Of a stretch of 41,899 nucleotides of DNA, positions 8,223-14,810 are shown piece by piece. Position numbers and translations under genes: made by a program. Origin of the DNA: Phenylobacterium sp. (GTDB lineage Bacteria; Pseudomonadota; Alphaproteobacteria; Caulobacterales; Caulobacteraceae); the NCBI RefSeq assembly GCF_025351295.1, contig NZ_JANXWD010000076.1, positions 1 through 41,899 on the forward strand, in the 5' to 3' direction. Position 1 is the stretch's first letter. Each line of letters opens with the position of its first letter. The notes below the pieces were generated by a model. The model was not told where the DNA came from. It searched no databases and was given only the letters and a program-made list of their open reading frames with translations.

Positions 8223-8405
8223 TCAGCGCTTCTTGCCGAGTTCCGTGGCGATGTCCTTGGTGAGGCGGCCGACCTTGCGGTGGGCGGCGGTGAGCTGGTC
8301 CCGGGTCACGCCCCAGCGCTTCATCCAGTACTCCATCGCCTTGCGCTCGGTGAGGTCGAGACGCTCCTTGTCGATGAAGCCGCGCTTGTCCTTCAGACCC
8401 GCCAT
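8223..8405 (-). CDS. DUF3606 domain protein
   Basis: 60 residues: an N-terminal DKERLDLTERKAMEYWMKRWGVTRDQL followed by AAHRKVGRLTKDIATEL. This is the compact DUF3606 helix bundle (E-x2-YW..+FG(V)T..QL..A..+VG). The family has no established function; small basic members are often thought to bind nucleic acid or act in stress. GGAGG lies 6 bases upstream of the ATG. Confidence 0.85.
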   Translation of the reverse strand: MAGLKDKRGFIDKERLDLTERKAMEYWMKRWGVTRDQLTAAHRKVGRLTKDIATELGKKR

Positions 8406-8430
8406 GCGTCCCTCCTGGTTCGCGCGCAGG

Positions 8431-8547
8431 CTAGAGCGCGTCAGGCGAAAGTGGATACCGGTTTCGCCGCCCGACGCGCTCTAACTCAAACAGTTAGAGC
8501 GTTTTTAGCTGGTTCAAGTGCGTCCACTTGAACCAGATAAGCTCTAG
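8431..8547. repeat. Dispersed palindromic intergenic repeat, copy A
   Basis: The element begins and ends in CTAG. Arms TAGAGCGCGTC (8432-8442) and GACGCGCTCTA (8473-8483) enclose a second pair GGCGAAA (8444-8450) and TTTCGCC (8462-8468). A separate 12-bp perfect stem, CTGGTTCAAGTG (8509-8520) with its complement (8525-8536), follows. A closely similar copy lies at 37200-37289 in the opposite orientation. It lies upstream of the DUF3606 gene. Confidence 0.88.
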
Positions 8548-8572
8548 CCGGGAGGGCGTGCGTTGCACGGGC

Positions 8573-8611
8573 GCGCCGCCCCTCTCCGCGGGCCCGACGG
8601 AGAGGCGGCGC
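8573..8611 (-). terminator. Strong hairpin after the 69-residue gene
   Basis: GCGCCGCCCCTCTCCG (8573-8588) pairs with CGGAGAGGCGGCGC (8598-8611), about 14 pairs with a small bulge. It lies just downstream of the stop of the minus-strand small gene at 8622. There is no T-run, so it may be a processing or Rho-assisted end. Confidence 0.4.
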
Positions 8612-8621
8612 GGTGGCAAGG

Positions 8622-8831
8622 CTAGCCTAGCGCGGCCATTACGGCCTTGTGCTTGCCGGCGTCGAGGTAGGGGGCCAGCCCGCGAATCACACTGGTGGCG
8701 GCGAGGGCGGCCTTGGCGGCGGAAATATCCGGCGCCGGGTCGCCGTCGTGGATCGCGTGGTAGAGCGCGATGATCCACGCCAGGTCGTTCTTGTGGATCG
8801 CGACGAGGGGCTTGTGGGCGGCGAGTGACAT
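8622..8831 (-). CDS. Hypothetical protein, 69 residues
   Basis: MSLAAHKPLVAIHKNDLAWIIALYHAIHDGDP..., a small soluble-looking protein with an N-terminal helix rich in His, Ile and Ala, then an acidic loop (DGDPAPD) and an Ala-rich helix. I do not recognise a family. I chose the ATG at 8831 because the residues before it, back to the next ATG at 8900, have no protein character (low-complexity Thr/Pro/Arg). It is followed by a strong hairpin. Confidence 0.5.
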   Translation of the reverse strand: MSLAAHKPLVAIHKNDLAWIIALYHAIHDGDPAPDISAAKAALAATSVIRGLAPYLDAGKHKAVMAALG

Positions 8832-8944
8832 AGGGGCATCCGTGGGTGACGGCGTGGCGGTTCCACGCTGTCCAGTTGTACGGATGCAACCGCGGCTCAT
8901 ATGCCGCGCTCACCAACCCGTGATCTTCGGGGCCGGGTCGGGCG

Positions 8945-10009
8945 TCAGGTCGGCGGCGTGACCGTGACCGCCTCGGCGTACATCGGCGAGGAGCGGAAGA
9001 TCGAGACCTCCTCGGGCGTCATCTCGGCCGGAACGTCGGCGAACAGCGGGGTGGAGAGGTAGCGCTCCCCGGTATCGGGCAGCATGCAGACGATCGTGGA
9101 GCCTGGGGCGGCGGTCTCGGCCACCTTCAGCGCACCGGCCAGAGTGGCGCCGGCGGTGATGCCGACGAAGATCCCCTCCTGCTGCGCCAGCGCCCGGCTG
9201 AGCCGCAGGGCGTCGGGGCCGGTAACGGGGATCACCTGATCGTAGAGATGGGCCTCGACGGCGTCGCCGGTGAGCTTGGGGATGAAGTCAGGCGTCCAGC
9301 CCTGCATCGGGTGGGGCGCCCAGGCCGGGTGCCCGGCGGCCGGGCCGCCGTCCGCCAGACGCTGCTGTGGCTGGCCGGAGCCGAGCAGCTGGGCGTCGAT
9401 GGGCTCGCAGACCACGATCTTGGTCTCCGGACGCTCCTCGCGCAGGACGCGCGCGACGCCCTTCAGGGTGCCGCCGGTGCCGTAGCCGGTCACCCAGTAG
9501 TCGAACCGCTCGCCCTTCAGGTCGGCCAGCAACTCGCGCGCAGTGGTGCGCGAGTGCATGTCGGGGTTGGCCTCGTTCTCGAACTGGCGGGTCAGGAACC
9601 AGCCGTTGGCCTTGGCCAGGTCGATGGCCTTGTTGACCATGCCCGTGCCGCGCAGGGCGGCGGGGGTCAGGACCACCTTGGCGCCCAGGAACCGCATCAG
9701 CCGACGTCGCTCAATGGAGAAGCTCTCGGCCATCACCACCACCAGGGGATAGCCCTTCTGCGCGCAGACCATGGCCAGGCCGATGCCGGTGTTGCCGCTG
9801 GTGGCCTCGATCACAGTCTGGCCGGGCTTGAGCGCGCCGCTCTGCTCGGCCGCCTCGATGACGCCCAGCGCCAGGCGGTCCTTGACCGAGCCCAGCGGGT
9901 TGAACGCCTCGATCTTGGCGTAGAGGGTGACGTGGTCGGGGGCGAGCTTGTTGATGCGGACCAGCGGGGTATTGCCAATGGTCTGCAGGATGTTGTCGAA
10001 CTTGGCCAT
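8945..10009 (-). CDS. cysK: Cysteine synthase A (O-acetylserine sulfhydrylase)
   Basis: Makes L-cysteine from O-acetyl-L-serine and sulfide with PLP in the cytoplasm. About 354 residues from the ATG at 10009, where the family's usual opening (FDNILQTIGNTPLVRINKL) begins. PLP-binding Lys43 is in NPLGSVKDR, the substrate loop is TSGNTG, and the phosphate-binding loop is GTGGT. It is longer than most CysK proteins because of a Pro/Gly-rich insert after CEPIDAQLL (SGQPQQRLADGGPAAGHPAW) and a C-terminal extension past the usual YLST. The frame continues upstream to 10096, but that part is low-complexity Arg/Pro and is left out. Confidence 0.94.
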   Translation of the reverse strand: MAKFDNILQTIGNTPLVRINKLAPDHVTLYAKIEAFNPLGSVKDRLALGVIEAAEQSGALKPGQTVIEATSGNTGIGLAMVCAQKGYPLVVVMAESFSIERRRLMRFLGAKVVLTPAALRGTGMVNKAIDLAKANGWFLTRQFENEANPDMHSRTTARELLADLKGERFDYWVTGYGTGGTLKGVARVLREERPETKIVVCEPIDAQLLGSGQPQQRLADGGPAAGHPAWAPHPMQGWTPDFIPKLTGDAVEAHLYDQVIPVTGPDALRLSRALAQQEGIFVGITAGATLAGALKVAETAAPGSTIVCMLPDTGERYLSTPLFADVPAEMTPEEVSIFRSSPMYAEAVTVTPPT

Positions 10010-10296
10010 GGGGGCGGGGCCTCGGCGAATGAGCGGGGCCGCATAGCGCCCAGCCCGGCGAGGCCTGTCAATCCGCGGCGCGGAACTGGAGGCCAAGATG
10101 ACCGAACCGGACCGGGGACCTATGGCGACGGCCTCCCGACCGGATCGTTCGCGCGCTCAGCGGGTTATTGGCGCAAGGTCCCGCTTGTCTCGCGCGCGGT
10201 TTGGATTTGGCGAGAGGGCGGCGGCGTGAGATAGAGCGCGCGCTCACCGGGGTTCCGCCCCGGCGGGCGTGAAACCACAATCGAAAGACAGTCTGC

Positions 10297-10566
10297 ATGG
10301 CGAAGGAAGATCTTGTTGAGTTCGAGGGGCAGATCACGGAGCTCCTGCCCGAAGGCCGGTTCCGCGTGCGCCTGGAGAACGACCACGAGATCCTGGCCTA
10401 CACCGCCGGCAAGATGAAGAAGAACCGCATCCGCTCCATGGTGGGCGACAAGGTGACGGTCGAGATGACCCCCTACGACATGGACCGCGGCCGGATCACC
10501 TTCCGCCACCGCGACGCCGCGCCCCGGGTGGGCGGCGGCCAACGGCCGGTGTACCGCAAGCGTTAG
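10297..10566 (+). CDS. infA: Translation initiation factor IF-1, extended form
   Basis: An S1/OB-fold protein that binds the A site of the 30S subunit during initiation. The core [39 protein letters not shown]...[20 protein letters not shown] is unmistakable. Classical IF-1 has about 72 residues; this one has 89 because of a Gly/Arg tail ([13 protein letters not shown]). Many alphaproteobacteria carry a second, tailed IF-1, so a standard infA may exist elsewhere in the genome. It is transcribed divergently from cysK. Confidence 0.96.
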   Translation: MAKEDLVEFEGQITELLPEGRFRVRLENDHEILAYTAGKMKKNRIRSMVGDKVTVEMTPYDMDRGRITFRHRDAAPRVGGGQRPVYRKR

Positions 10567-10575
10567 GAATCCGAT

Positions 10576-10616
10576 CTCTGCATCGTTTCTGCGCCGGATG
10601 CGTGCGGAAATGCAGA
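10576..10616 (+). terminator. Hairpin downstream of infA
   Basis: TCTGCAT...TTTC pairs with GAAATGCAGA across a GC-rich loop, starting about 10 bases after the infA stop. It lacks a clear T-run; it is a likely transcript-end or stabilising structure. Confidence 0.35.
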
Positions 10617-10671
10617 CCGGTCCGGCGAACTCGCTGATCATTGGGTAACCGAAGCGGTGCTACTTAGGGGT

Positions 10672-10709
10672 TGTCCAGACGGACGGCCCCGCTCCCCACG
10701 GGGTTCCCC
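10672..10709 (+). promoter_or_regulatory. Conserved leader element, copy 1
   Basis: TGTCCAGACGGACGGCCCCG followed by a 5-bp hairpin (CCCCG, loop, CGGGG) and TTCCCC. Nearly the same sequence stands before the second small peptide gene (12941-12975). Just upstream, both copies share TGCTA-CT-A, which could be part of a -10 region. Confidence 0.6.
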
Positions 10710-10730
10710 AGAGCAGCCCCTCGGTGTGAC

Positions 10731-10841
10731 ATGACCTTCGCCACCCTCGCTCGCCGGTTCGAACGGATCGCCCCCACGATCCTGACCATGGCGATGCTGG
10801 TCCTGGTGGTCGGTTTCGCCGCGGCGGGCTTGAGCGCTTAG
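10731..10841 (+). CDS. 36-residue membrane peptide, paralogue 1
   Basis: MTFATLARRFERIAPTILTM then a hydrophobic helix AMLVLVVGFAAAGLSA. It has a basic amphipathic start and one membrane segment at the C-terminus. It shares MTF, RIAPT, L..L..VG and GL(S/G)A with the peptide at 13002-13106. It has its own conserved leader and an intrinsic terminator 34 bases downstream, so it is a single-gene unit. No function is known to me; the shared architecture argues strongly for a real gene. Confidence 0.7.
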   Translation: MTFATLARRFERIAPTILTMAMLVLVVGFAAAGLSA

Positions 10842-10874
10842 TCGGTCTCCCCCGTCCGACTTTCCCGCATCCTT

Positions 10875-10903
10875 AAAAGGGCCCCTCCCCAGGGCCCTTT
10901 TTT
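10875..10903 (+). terminator. Intrinsic terminator of small peptide gene 1
   Basis: AAAAGGGCCC, a 7-base loop, then GGGCCCTTTT continuing into a run of six T: a 10-bp stem with a classic T-tract. Confidence 0.9.
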
Positions 10904-10986
10904 GGTGTCCGAACAGCGACCTCCTCGGCGGGAGAGATTCGTAACGCGTTCTCGGCTAGGATTCGCGGGTCGGGAGTAAGTCTGCG

Positions 10987-11880
10987 ATGTCGGAACCATT
11001 CAGCGCCAAGCTGGCGCTGACTCTGAAAGCCTTGTCGTTGAGCCGGGGGCGGCTGGCGGCGGACCTGGAAGTGGACAAGTCGGTGGTGGGGCGTTGGGTG
11101 ACCGGCGCCGCGGCGCCGTCGGGTCACAACCTGTCGCGCCTGACCGGGCTGATCGCGGCGCGGATCGAGGGCTTCACCGCGCTCGACTGGGATCGCGGCC
11201 TGGCCGATTTCGCCGAGCGGCTGGGGGCCGACCCCGGATCGGTGCCGGGGCTGTCGGCGGCCGGCGTCATGGTGCAGGGCCTGCCGCTGCCGCTGCTGGA
11301 CCAGATGCGGGCGACCACGGCGTTGCGCGGCCCCTCCTACGAAGGCTTCTTTCGCTCGACGCGGCCCTATCAGCAACAGCCGGGACGGTTCCTCCACGAC
11401 CATGGGATGCTGCGGCTGGACGCCCAGGGGCTGCTGGCGCTGCGCATGGGCACGGGCGGCCAGGCGGTGGAGGGCTGGATGCTGCCGCTGCAGAACCAGC
11501 TGTTCTGCGTGGCCACCGACCTGACCAGTGGGGCGCTGATCTTCGGCATTTTCAACGGCGTACCGGCCGCCAAGGCCCAGGTGGTGGACGGCCTGATCCT
11601 GGGCGCGGCCCTGGATCCGGGGCGCACGCCGACCGCCTCGGTGATGGTGTTCGAGCGGATCGGCGAACTAAGCGGCGATGTCGCGGCCGACGACGCCCGC
11701 TTCGCCGCGCTGGCGGCCAGCAATCCCGTGGCGCCCGAGGGCTCGGTGCCCGAAGCGCTGGCGGCGCACCTGGTCCCCGAGACCGGGCCGTCGCAGCTGG
11801 CGCTGGGCGGCGACTGGCTGCTACGCATGCCGCTGGCGCGGTCGCTGGCCCGCGGACCGGCCTATGGCGAGGACGGCTGA
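10987..11880 (+). CDS. Helix-turn-helix protein with unknown C-terminal domain
   Basis: 297 residues. The N-terminus is an XRE-like helix-turn-helix (about 8-55: LALTLKALSLSRGRLAADLEVDKSVVGRWVTGAAAPSGHNLSRL) with a well-preserved recognition helix. The remaining 230 residues, with a GLPLPLLDQMRATTALRGPSYEGFFRSTRP block and several beta-like segments, match no domain I can name and may sense a ligand. It stands alone, after the first small-peptide cassette. DNA binding is inferred; its targets are unknown. Confidence 0.82.
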   Translation: MSEPFSAKLALTLKALSLSRGRLAADLEVDKSVVGRWVTGAAAPSGHNLSRLTGLIAARIEGFTALDWDRGLADFAERLGADPGSVPGLSAAGVMVQGLPLPLLDQMRATTALRGPSYEGFFRSTRPYQQQPGRFLHDHGMLRLDAQGLLALRMGTGGQAVEGWMLPLQNQLFCVATDLTSGALIFGIFNGVPAAKAQVVDGLILGAALDPGRTPTASVMVFERIGELSGDVAADDARFAALAASNPVAPEGSVPEALAAHLVPETGPSQLALGGDWLLRMPLARSLARGPAYGEDG

Positions 11881-12246
11881 GCGGGGGGCAACTCGCCTCT
11901 CAGGGGAAAACCTGCATCGCGGCGCACGTTGGCGCACGCCGTCGCACCTTCCCGCTCCCGGGCGAACAGCGTCTTCTGAGGCTGCAATCCAGGCCACACA
12001 CGCGGTCTGGGGGTCGCCGCTGGATCCGCCTTACCCGACCGGATCATTGCGACGACGGCCGCCTGCTTGTGCGAGCAGGCGCCTCCCCCGAGGGGCGGGA
12101 TCCTCCCATTGCGCAGACGGGAGGATCCTGTCGCTCCGGTGAACGCGGGCCACGGCCTGGGTTCAGGGCGACAGGACTAGGTTGGCTTCAAGGTCGCCGC
12201 AGAGGCCCCGGTTTCCGGGGTCGCGGTCGAGCCAAGGAGTTGCGCC
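11881..12246 (+). other. Structured 366-base leader region before the glycine-zipper gene
   Basis: No gene. It holds several hairpins in a row: GCCTGCT-6-AGCAGGC (12061-12080), a perfect 10-bp stem GGATCCTCCC / GGGAGGATCC (12098-12128), and three nested stems ending at the ribosome-binding site: TTGGCT (12182-12187) with AGCCAA (12230-12235), CCGC (12197-12200) with GCGG (12223-12226), and CCCCGG-TTT-CCGGGG (12206-12220). The outer stem overlaps the first bases of the AAGGAG site at 12234-12239. Confidence 0.5.
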
Positions 12247-12660
12247 ATGACCAGCACAGTCACCAAGATCGCCATCGCGGTGGCCACGGCGGGCGCGATC
12301 GCCCTGCCGGCCAGCGGCGCCCTGGCCGCCAGCCAGACCCAGAACGCCTTGCTGGGCGCCCTGCTGGGCGGGGTGGCTGGCGCGGCCGTCTCCCACGGCC
12401 GGACCGAGGGCGTGGCCATCGGCGCGGTGGCCGGCGCAGCCCTGGGCGCGGTGGCGACCTCGCATCACGACCGCGATTATCGCAGCCGCTACGGCTATCG
12501 CGACGAACGGCCCTACCACCAGGATGCGCGCTACGGCGGCTACGATCAGCGCCGCTACTATCGCGACAATGCCTGGAGCCAGGACCGCTACGGGTCTGAG
12601 ACGAGTTACCGCTACGACGGCCGTGGCTACGATGGCCGCGGCTACGACGATCGTCGCTAG
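12247..12660 (+). CDS. Exported glycine-zipper protein with Tyr/Arg-rich tail
   Basis: 137 residues: a signal peptide (about 1-27, ending ASGALAA), then a glycine-zipper segment (ALLGALLGGVAGAAVSHG...GVAIGAVAGAALGAVA), then a tail dominated by Tyr, Arg and Asp with the repeat YDGRGYDGRGYDDRR. Glycine-zipper 2TM-type proteins of this kind are envelope proteins of unclear role. AAGGAG lies 7 bases before the ATG and is partly covered by the nested leader stems. A second protein of similar design lies at 25099-25923. Confidence 0.85.
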   Translation: MTSTVTKIAIAVATAGAIALPASGALAASQTQNALLGALLGGVAGAAVSHGRTEGVAIGAVAGAALGAVATSHHDRDYRSRYGYRDERPYHQDARYGGYDQRRYYRDNAWSQDRYGSETSYRYDGRGYDGRGYDDRR

Positions 12661-12666
12661 TTGAAC

Positions 12667-12870
12667 ACCTCTCCTCTCCCCCGGCGGAGCCGAGAGGGAG
12701 AGGGTAGGGAGAGGGTCGGCTGGGCTTCGAAGGCTCTCCCGTTGGTGATGCAAGGGCCCGCGGCGGCGGCGTGACGGAGTCATGGCTGGACCCACGGCGG
12801 ATCACGGTCTCACGCGCCGGCCCTCTCCCTACCCTCTCCCTCTCGCTTCGCGGGGGAGAGGAGGGGGCTC
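12667..12870. repeat. Long inverted repeat of GA/CT-rich intergenic elements
   Basis: Two arms of about 54 bases (12667-12720 and about 12815-12870) face each other. The core is a perfect 24-bp match: 12692-12715 (GAGAGGGAGAGGG...) against 12821-12844. Each arm also has its own small GC hairpin. The 95 bases between are unremarkable. Together they resemble paired REP-type elements. Confidence 0.8.
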
Positions 12871-12940
12871 ATGCACAAACGCATAGTGGGTCTGTGAAAT
12901 TGCTGATCTGTGCAGTGTTCAGATGATGCTATCTAAACGG

Positions 12941-12975
12941 TGTCCAGACGGACAGCCCCGCTCCCCCGGGGTTCC
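12941..12975 (+). promoter_or_regulatory. Conserved leader element, copy 2
   Basis: TGTCCAGACGGACAGCCCCG, a CCCCG/CGGGG hairpin and TTCCC, matching the element at 10672-10709 almost base for base over 35 positions. It is preceded by TGCTATCTAAAC, aligned with TGCTACTTAGG in copy 1. Confidence 0.6.
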
Positions 12976-13001
12976 CTCATAAAGACCTCAAGGTGTGTGT
13001 C

Positions 13002-13106
13002 ATGACCTTCACCAGCTTCGAACGCGCGATCGACCGGATCGCCCCGACCTTCCTGCTGTTCCTCGGCCTGATCGCCGCCGTCGGCTCGTTCGGCCTGGGC
13101 GCCTGA
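13002..13106 (+). CDS. 34-residue membrane peptide, paralogue 2
   Basis: MTFTSFERAIDRIAPTFLLF then LGLIAAVGSFGLGA. It aligns with the peptide at 10731-10841 through MTF, (E/D)RIAPT, L..L...VG and GL.A. AAGG lies about 10 bases upstream. The gene is bounded by the shared leader on one side and an intrinsic terminator on the other. Function unknown. Confidence 0.7.
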   Translation: MTFTSFERAIDRIAPTFLLFLGLIAAVGSFGLGA

Positions 13107-13136
13107 TACCCCCGGACCCGCGCCCAGCTTCGGATG

Positions 13137-13159
13137 AGGGCCCCTTGCGGGCCCTTTTT
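13137..13159 (+). terminator. Intrinsic terminator of small peptide gene 2
   Basis: AGGGCCC, loop CTTGC, GGGCCCT followed by a T-run. It has the same GGGCCC core as the terminator of copy 1. Confidence 0.88.
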
Positions 13160-13169
13160 CGTGTCCGGG

Positions 13170-14072
13170 CTATTTCTTCTTCTTCGGCGGGGCCCAGCCC
13201 GCGCCGGCTGCCAGGGGCGCGTTGCGCATCACCACCTCGATGTCCTGGATCTGGCCGGCGTCGATCTTGAACAGCTCGCCGATCAGGATGCTGCGCGGCT
13301 CCCGCACCAGCTTGCGGACCTGGCCGTCCACCTTGACCTCATAGGGGCCGCCGGGAATGTCGAACACCACCAGCGCCCACACCAGGCCGCGCGCCTCGTC
13401 AGCCAGCGGGAAGCGCCGGTCGCGGACGCGCTGGATATAGCCGAAGCCGGAGAGACCCTTGCAGCCGTCCTGCGGGCCGCCGGGCCGGTTGGTGGTCCTG
13501 GCGCCGTTCTCATAGCGGTTGCAGCCCGGCGCGGCGGCCACGGCCGCGCCGTCCGCCGCCTGGATCCCGTCGAAATAGGCGTTGGCCGCGGCGATCATCG
13601 TCTCGCGCGGCGTGCGGCGGGGGGGCGGCAGTTCCTGGTCCCACTCGGGTTTCCCGGCCATGGTCTGGGGCGCGAAGATCGAGGCCTCGGTTCGGCGGGT
13701 GACCACCGTCTCGACCTCGTCCACCCGGTCGCCCTTCAGCTTCAGCCGCAGGGAAAACACCTCGGGCCCGCCGGCCGCCTCGGCCGCGCCATTGACCCCG
13801 GCGGCCCCGGCGGCGGGCTCGGCGAAGTCGTGGCGGTAGAGGATCTTGCCGATGGCGTGCAGCTGGCTGTCGGCCAGGCGGATGTCGCGGCCGTTCTCGG
13901 TGATCCGCACGCCACGCGGCAGCACCTTGCCCGGGTCTCCGGACCGCAGGGCGGCCAGCACCGCGTCGGTGACCCCCGCCACGCAGGCGCGGTCGCAGTC
14001 CCTGGCCGCGGCGGGCGCGCCGGTCAGGACGCCAAGCGTCAGGAGCAGGGCGGCGGGAAGGATCGATCGCAT
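13170..14072 (-). CDS. Secreted protein of unknown function, possible NTF2/SnoaL-like C-terminal part
   Basis: 300 residues from the ATG at 14072: a signal peptide (MRSILPAALLLTLGVLTGAPAAA) and Cys pairs in RDCDRACVAG. A later segment ANAYFDGIQAADGAAVAAAPGCNRYENGARTTN resembles the start of SnoaL/NTF2-like domains that often follow in such proteins (ILIGELFKIDAGQIQDIEVVM at the end fits a closing strand). The last residues are PPKKKK. The frame is open upstream to 14435, but that part is not protein-like. The fold assignment is tentative and no catalytic role is proposed. Confidence 0.8.
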   Translation of the reverse strand: MRSILPAALLLTLGVLTGAPAAARDCDRACVAGVTDAVLAALRSGDPGKVLPRGVRITENGRDIRLADSQLHAIGKILYRHDFAEPAAGAAGVNGAAEAAGGPEVFSLRLKLKGDRVDEVETVVTRRTEASIFAPQTMAGKPEWDQELPPPRRTPRETMIAAANAYFDGIQAADGAAVAAAPGCNRYENGARTTNRPGGPQDGCKGLSGFGYIQRVRDRRFPLADEARGLVWALVVFDIPGGPYEVKVDGQVRKLVREPRSILIGELFKIDAGQIQDIEVVMRNAPLAAGAGWAPPKKKK

Positions 14073-14810
14073 CGCGTCCTCGTCATGGATCGCCGCGAGG
14101 TTAGCAGACCCGGCGGCCCACGCGAGCCGACGTGCGGCGCCGCGCCGCACCCGCGGGCGGCGTCTGGGCCTAGGTCGGCGACGTAACTGAGCATGGCGGC
14201 AAGGGCGTTGGGTACGTCCAAGCCGGTTGGGATAGAGCGAATTGGGGCTCACGGACCGCAGGGCGGCGAGAGCGCGGCCATGGCGAGCGGCCGGCGCCGA
14301 ACGGGCGCCGGCAAAGCCATGCCCGACGGCTCCGAGCCTGTCGTTGGACTGCGCCCGGCGCCACCTCAGGTGGGGCCCCGGCGCGCGGATATCGCGCGTC
14401 AGGCTCCTGGCCCTCGCCTGGCGAGGGTCTTGCATTGCAACGTGGAAATGCGGGCGCCAAGGTCAGGCTGACACAGGGGCTCGCAGCTTTTTCGGCGCGT
14501 GGACGCCGGCCATGCGAGGAGCGACGACGATGCGGGCGCAGCTTGAAAAGCTCGCCATTTCCAGGGGTTCCGGCGATCGCTGGCCCGTGGGCGCCGCGGA
14601 CCGGCTACGGGCGCGCGGCGAGGCTGGTCAAGCGAGGCAAAGCGTCGCGTGTCGCGCTGGCTTAACGACTTCTGGACCAAAATGCGGCACCTTGAGCATG
14701 GGCCAAGGTTCCGCGGAATCGACGCCCGGTTGTGACCATAGAGCAGACACGCCGTTGACCTTTCAGACGATCAGTTGGGCCGATCCAGACTGCCATGCGG
14801 CGCAACGCCC
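14073..14810. other. 738-base region without a convincing gene
   Basis: It lies between two divergent genes. No frame has normal codon character. Visible structure: a perfect hairpin CCCTCGC-CTG-GCGAGGG (14411-14427), a palindrome TTGCATTGCAA (14430-14440), and ACCTTG...CAAGGT around 14690-14711. It is less uniformly GC-rich than the genes and may hold long leaders, a degraded gene or an unrecognised RNA. Confidence 0.5.

Noticed and set aside
10297..10566. Possible cold-shock protein
   Set aside because: The [13 protein letters not shown] and VEMTPYD motifs are diagnostic of IF-1.
14242..14774. Open frame on the plus strand upstream of the PEP-CTERM gene
   Set aside because: Composition is not protein-like, and no domain or ribosome-binding site supports it.
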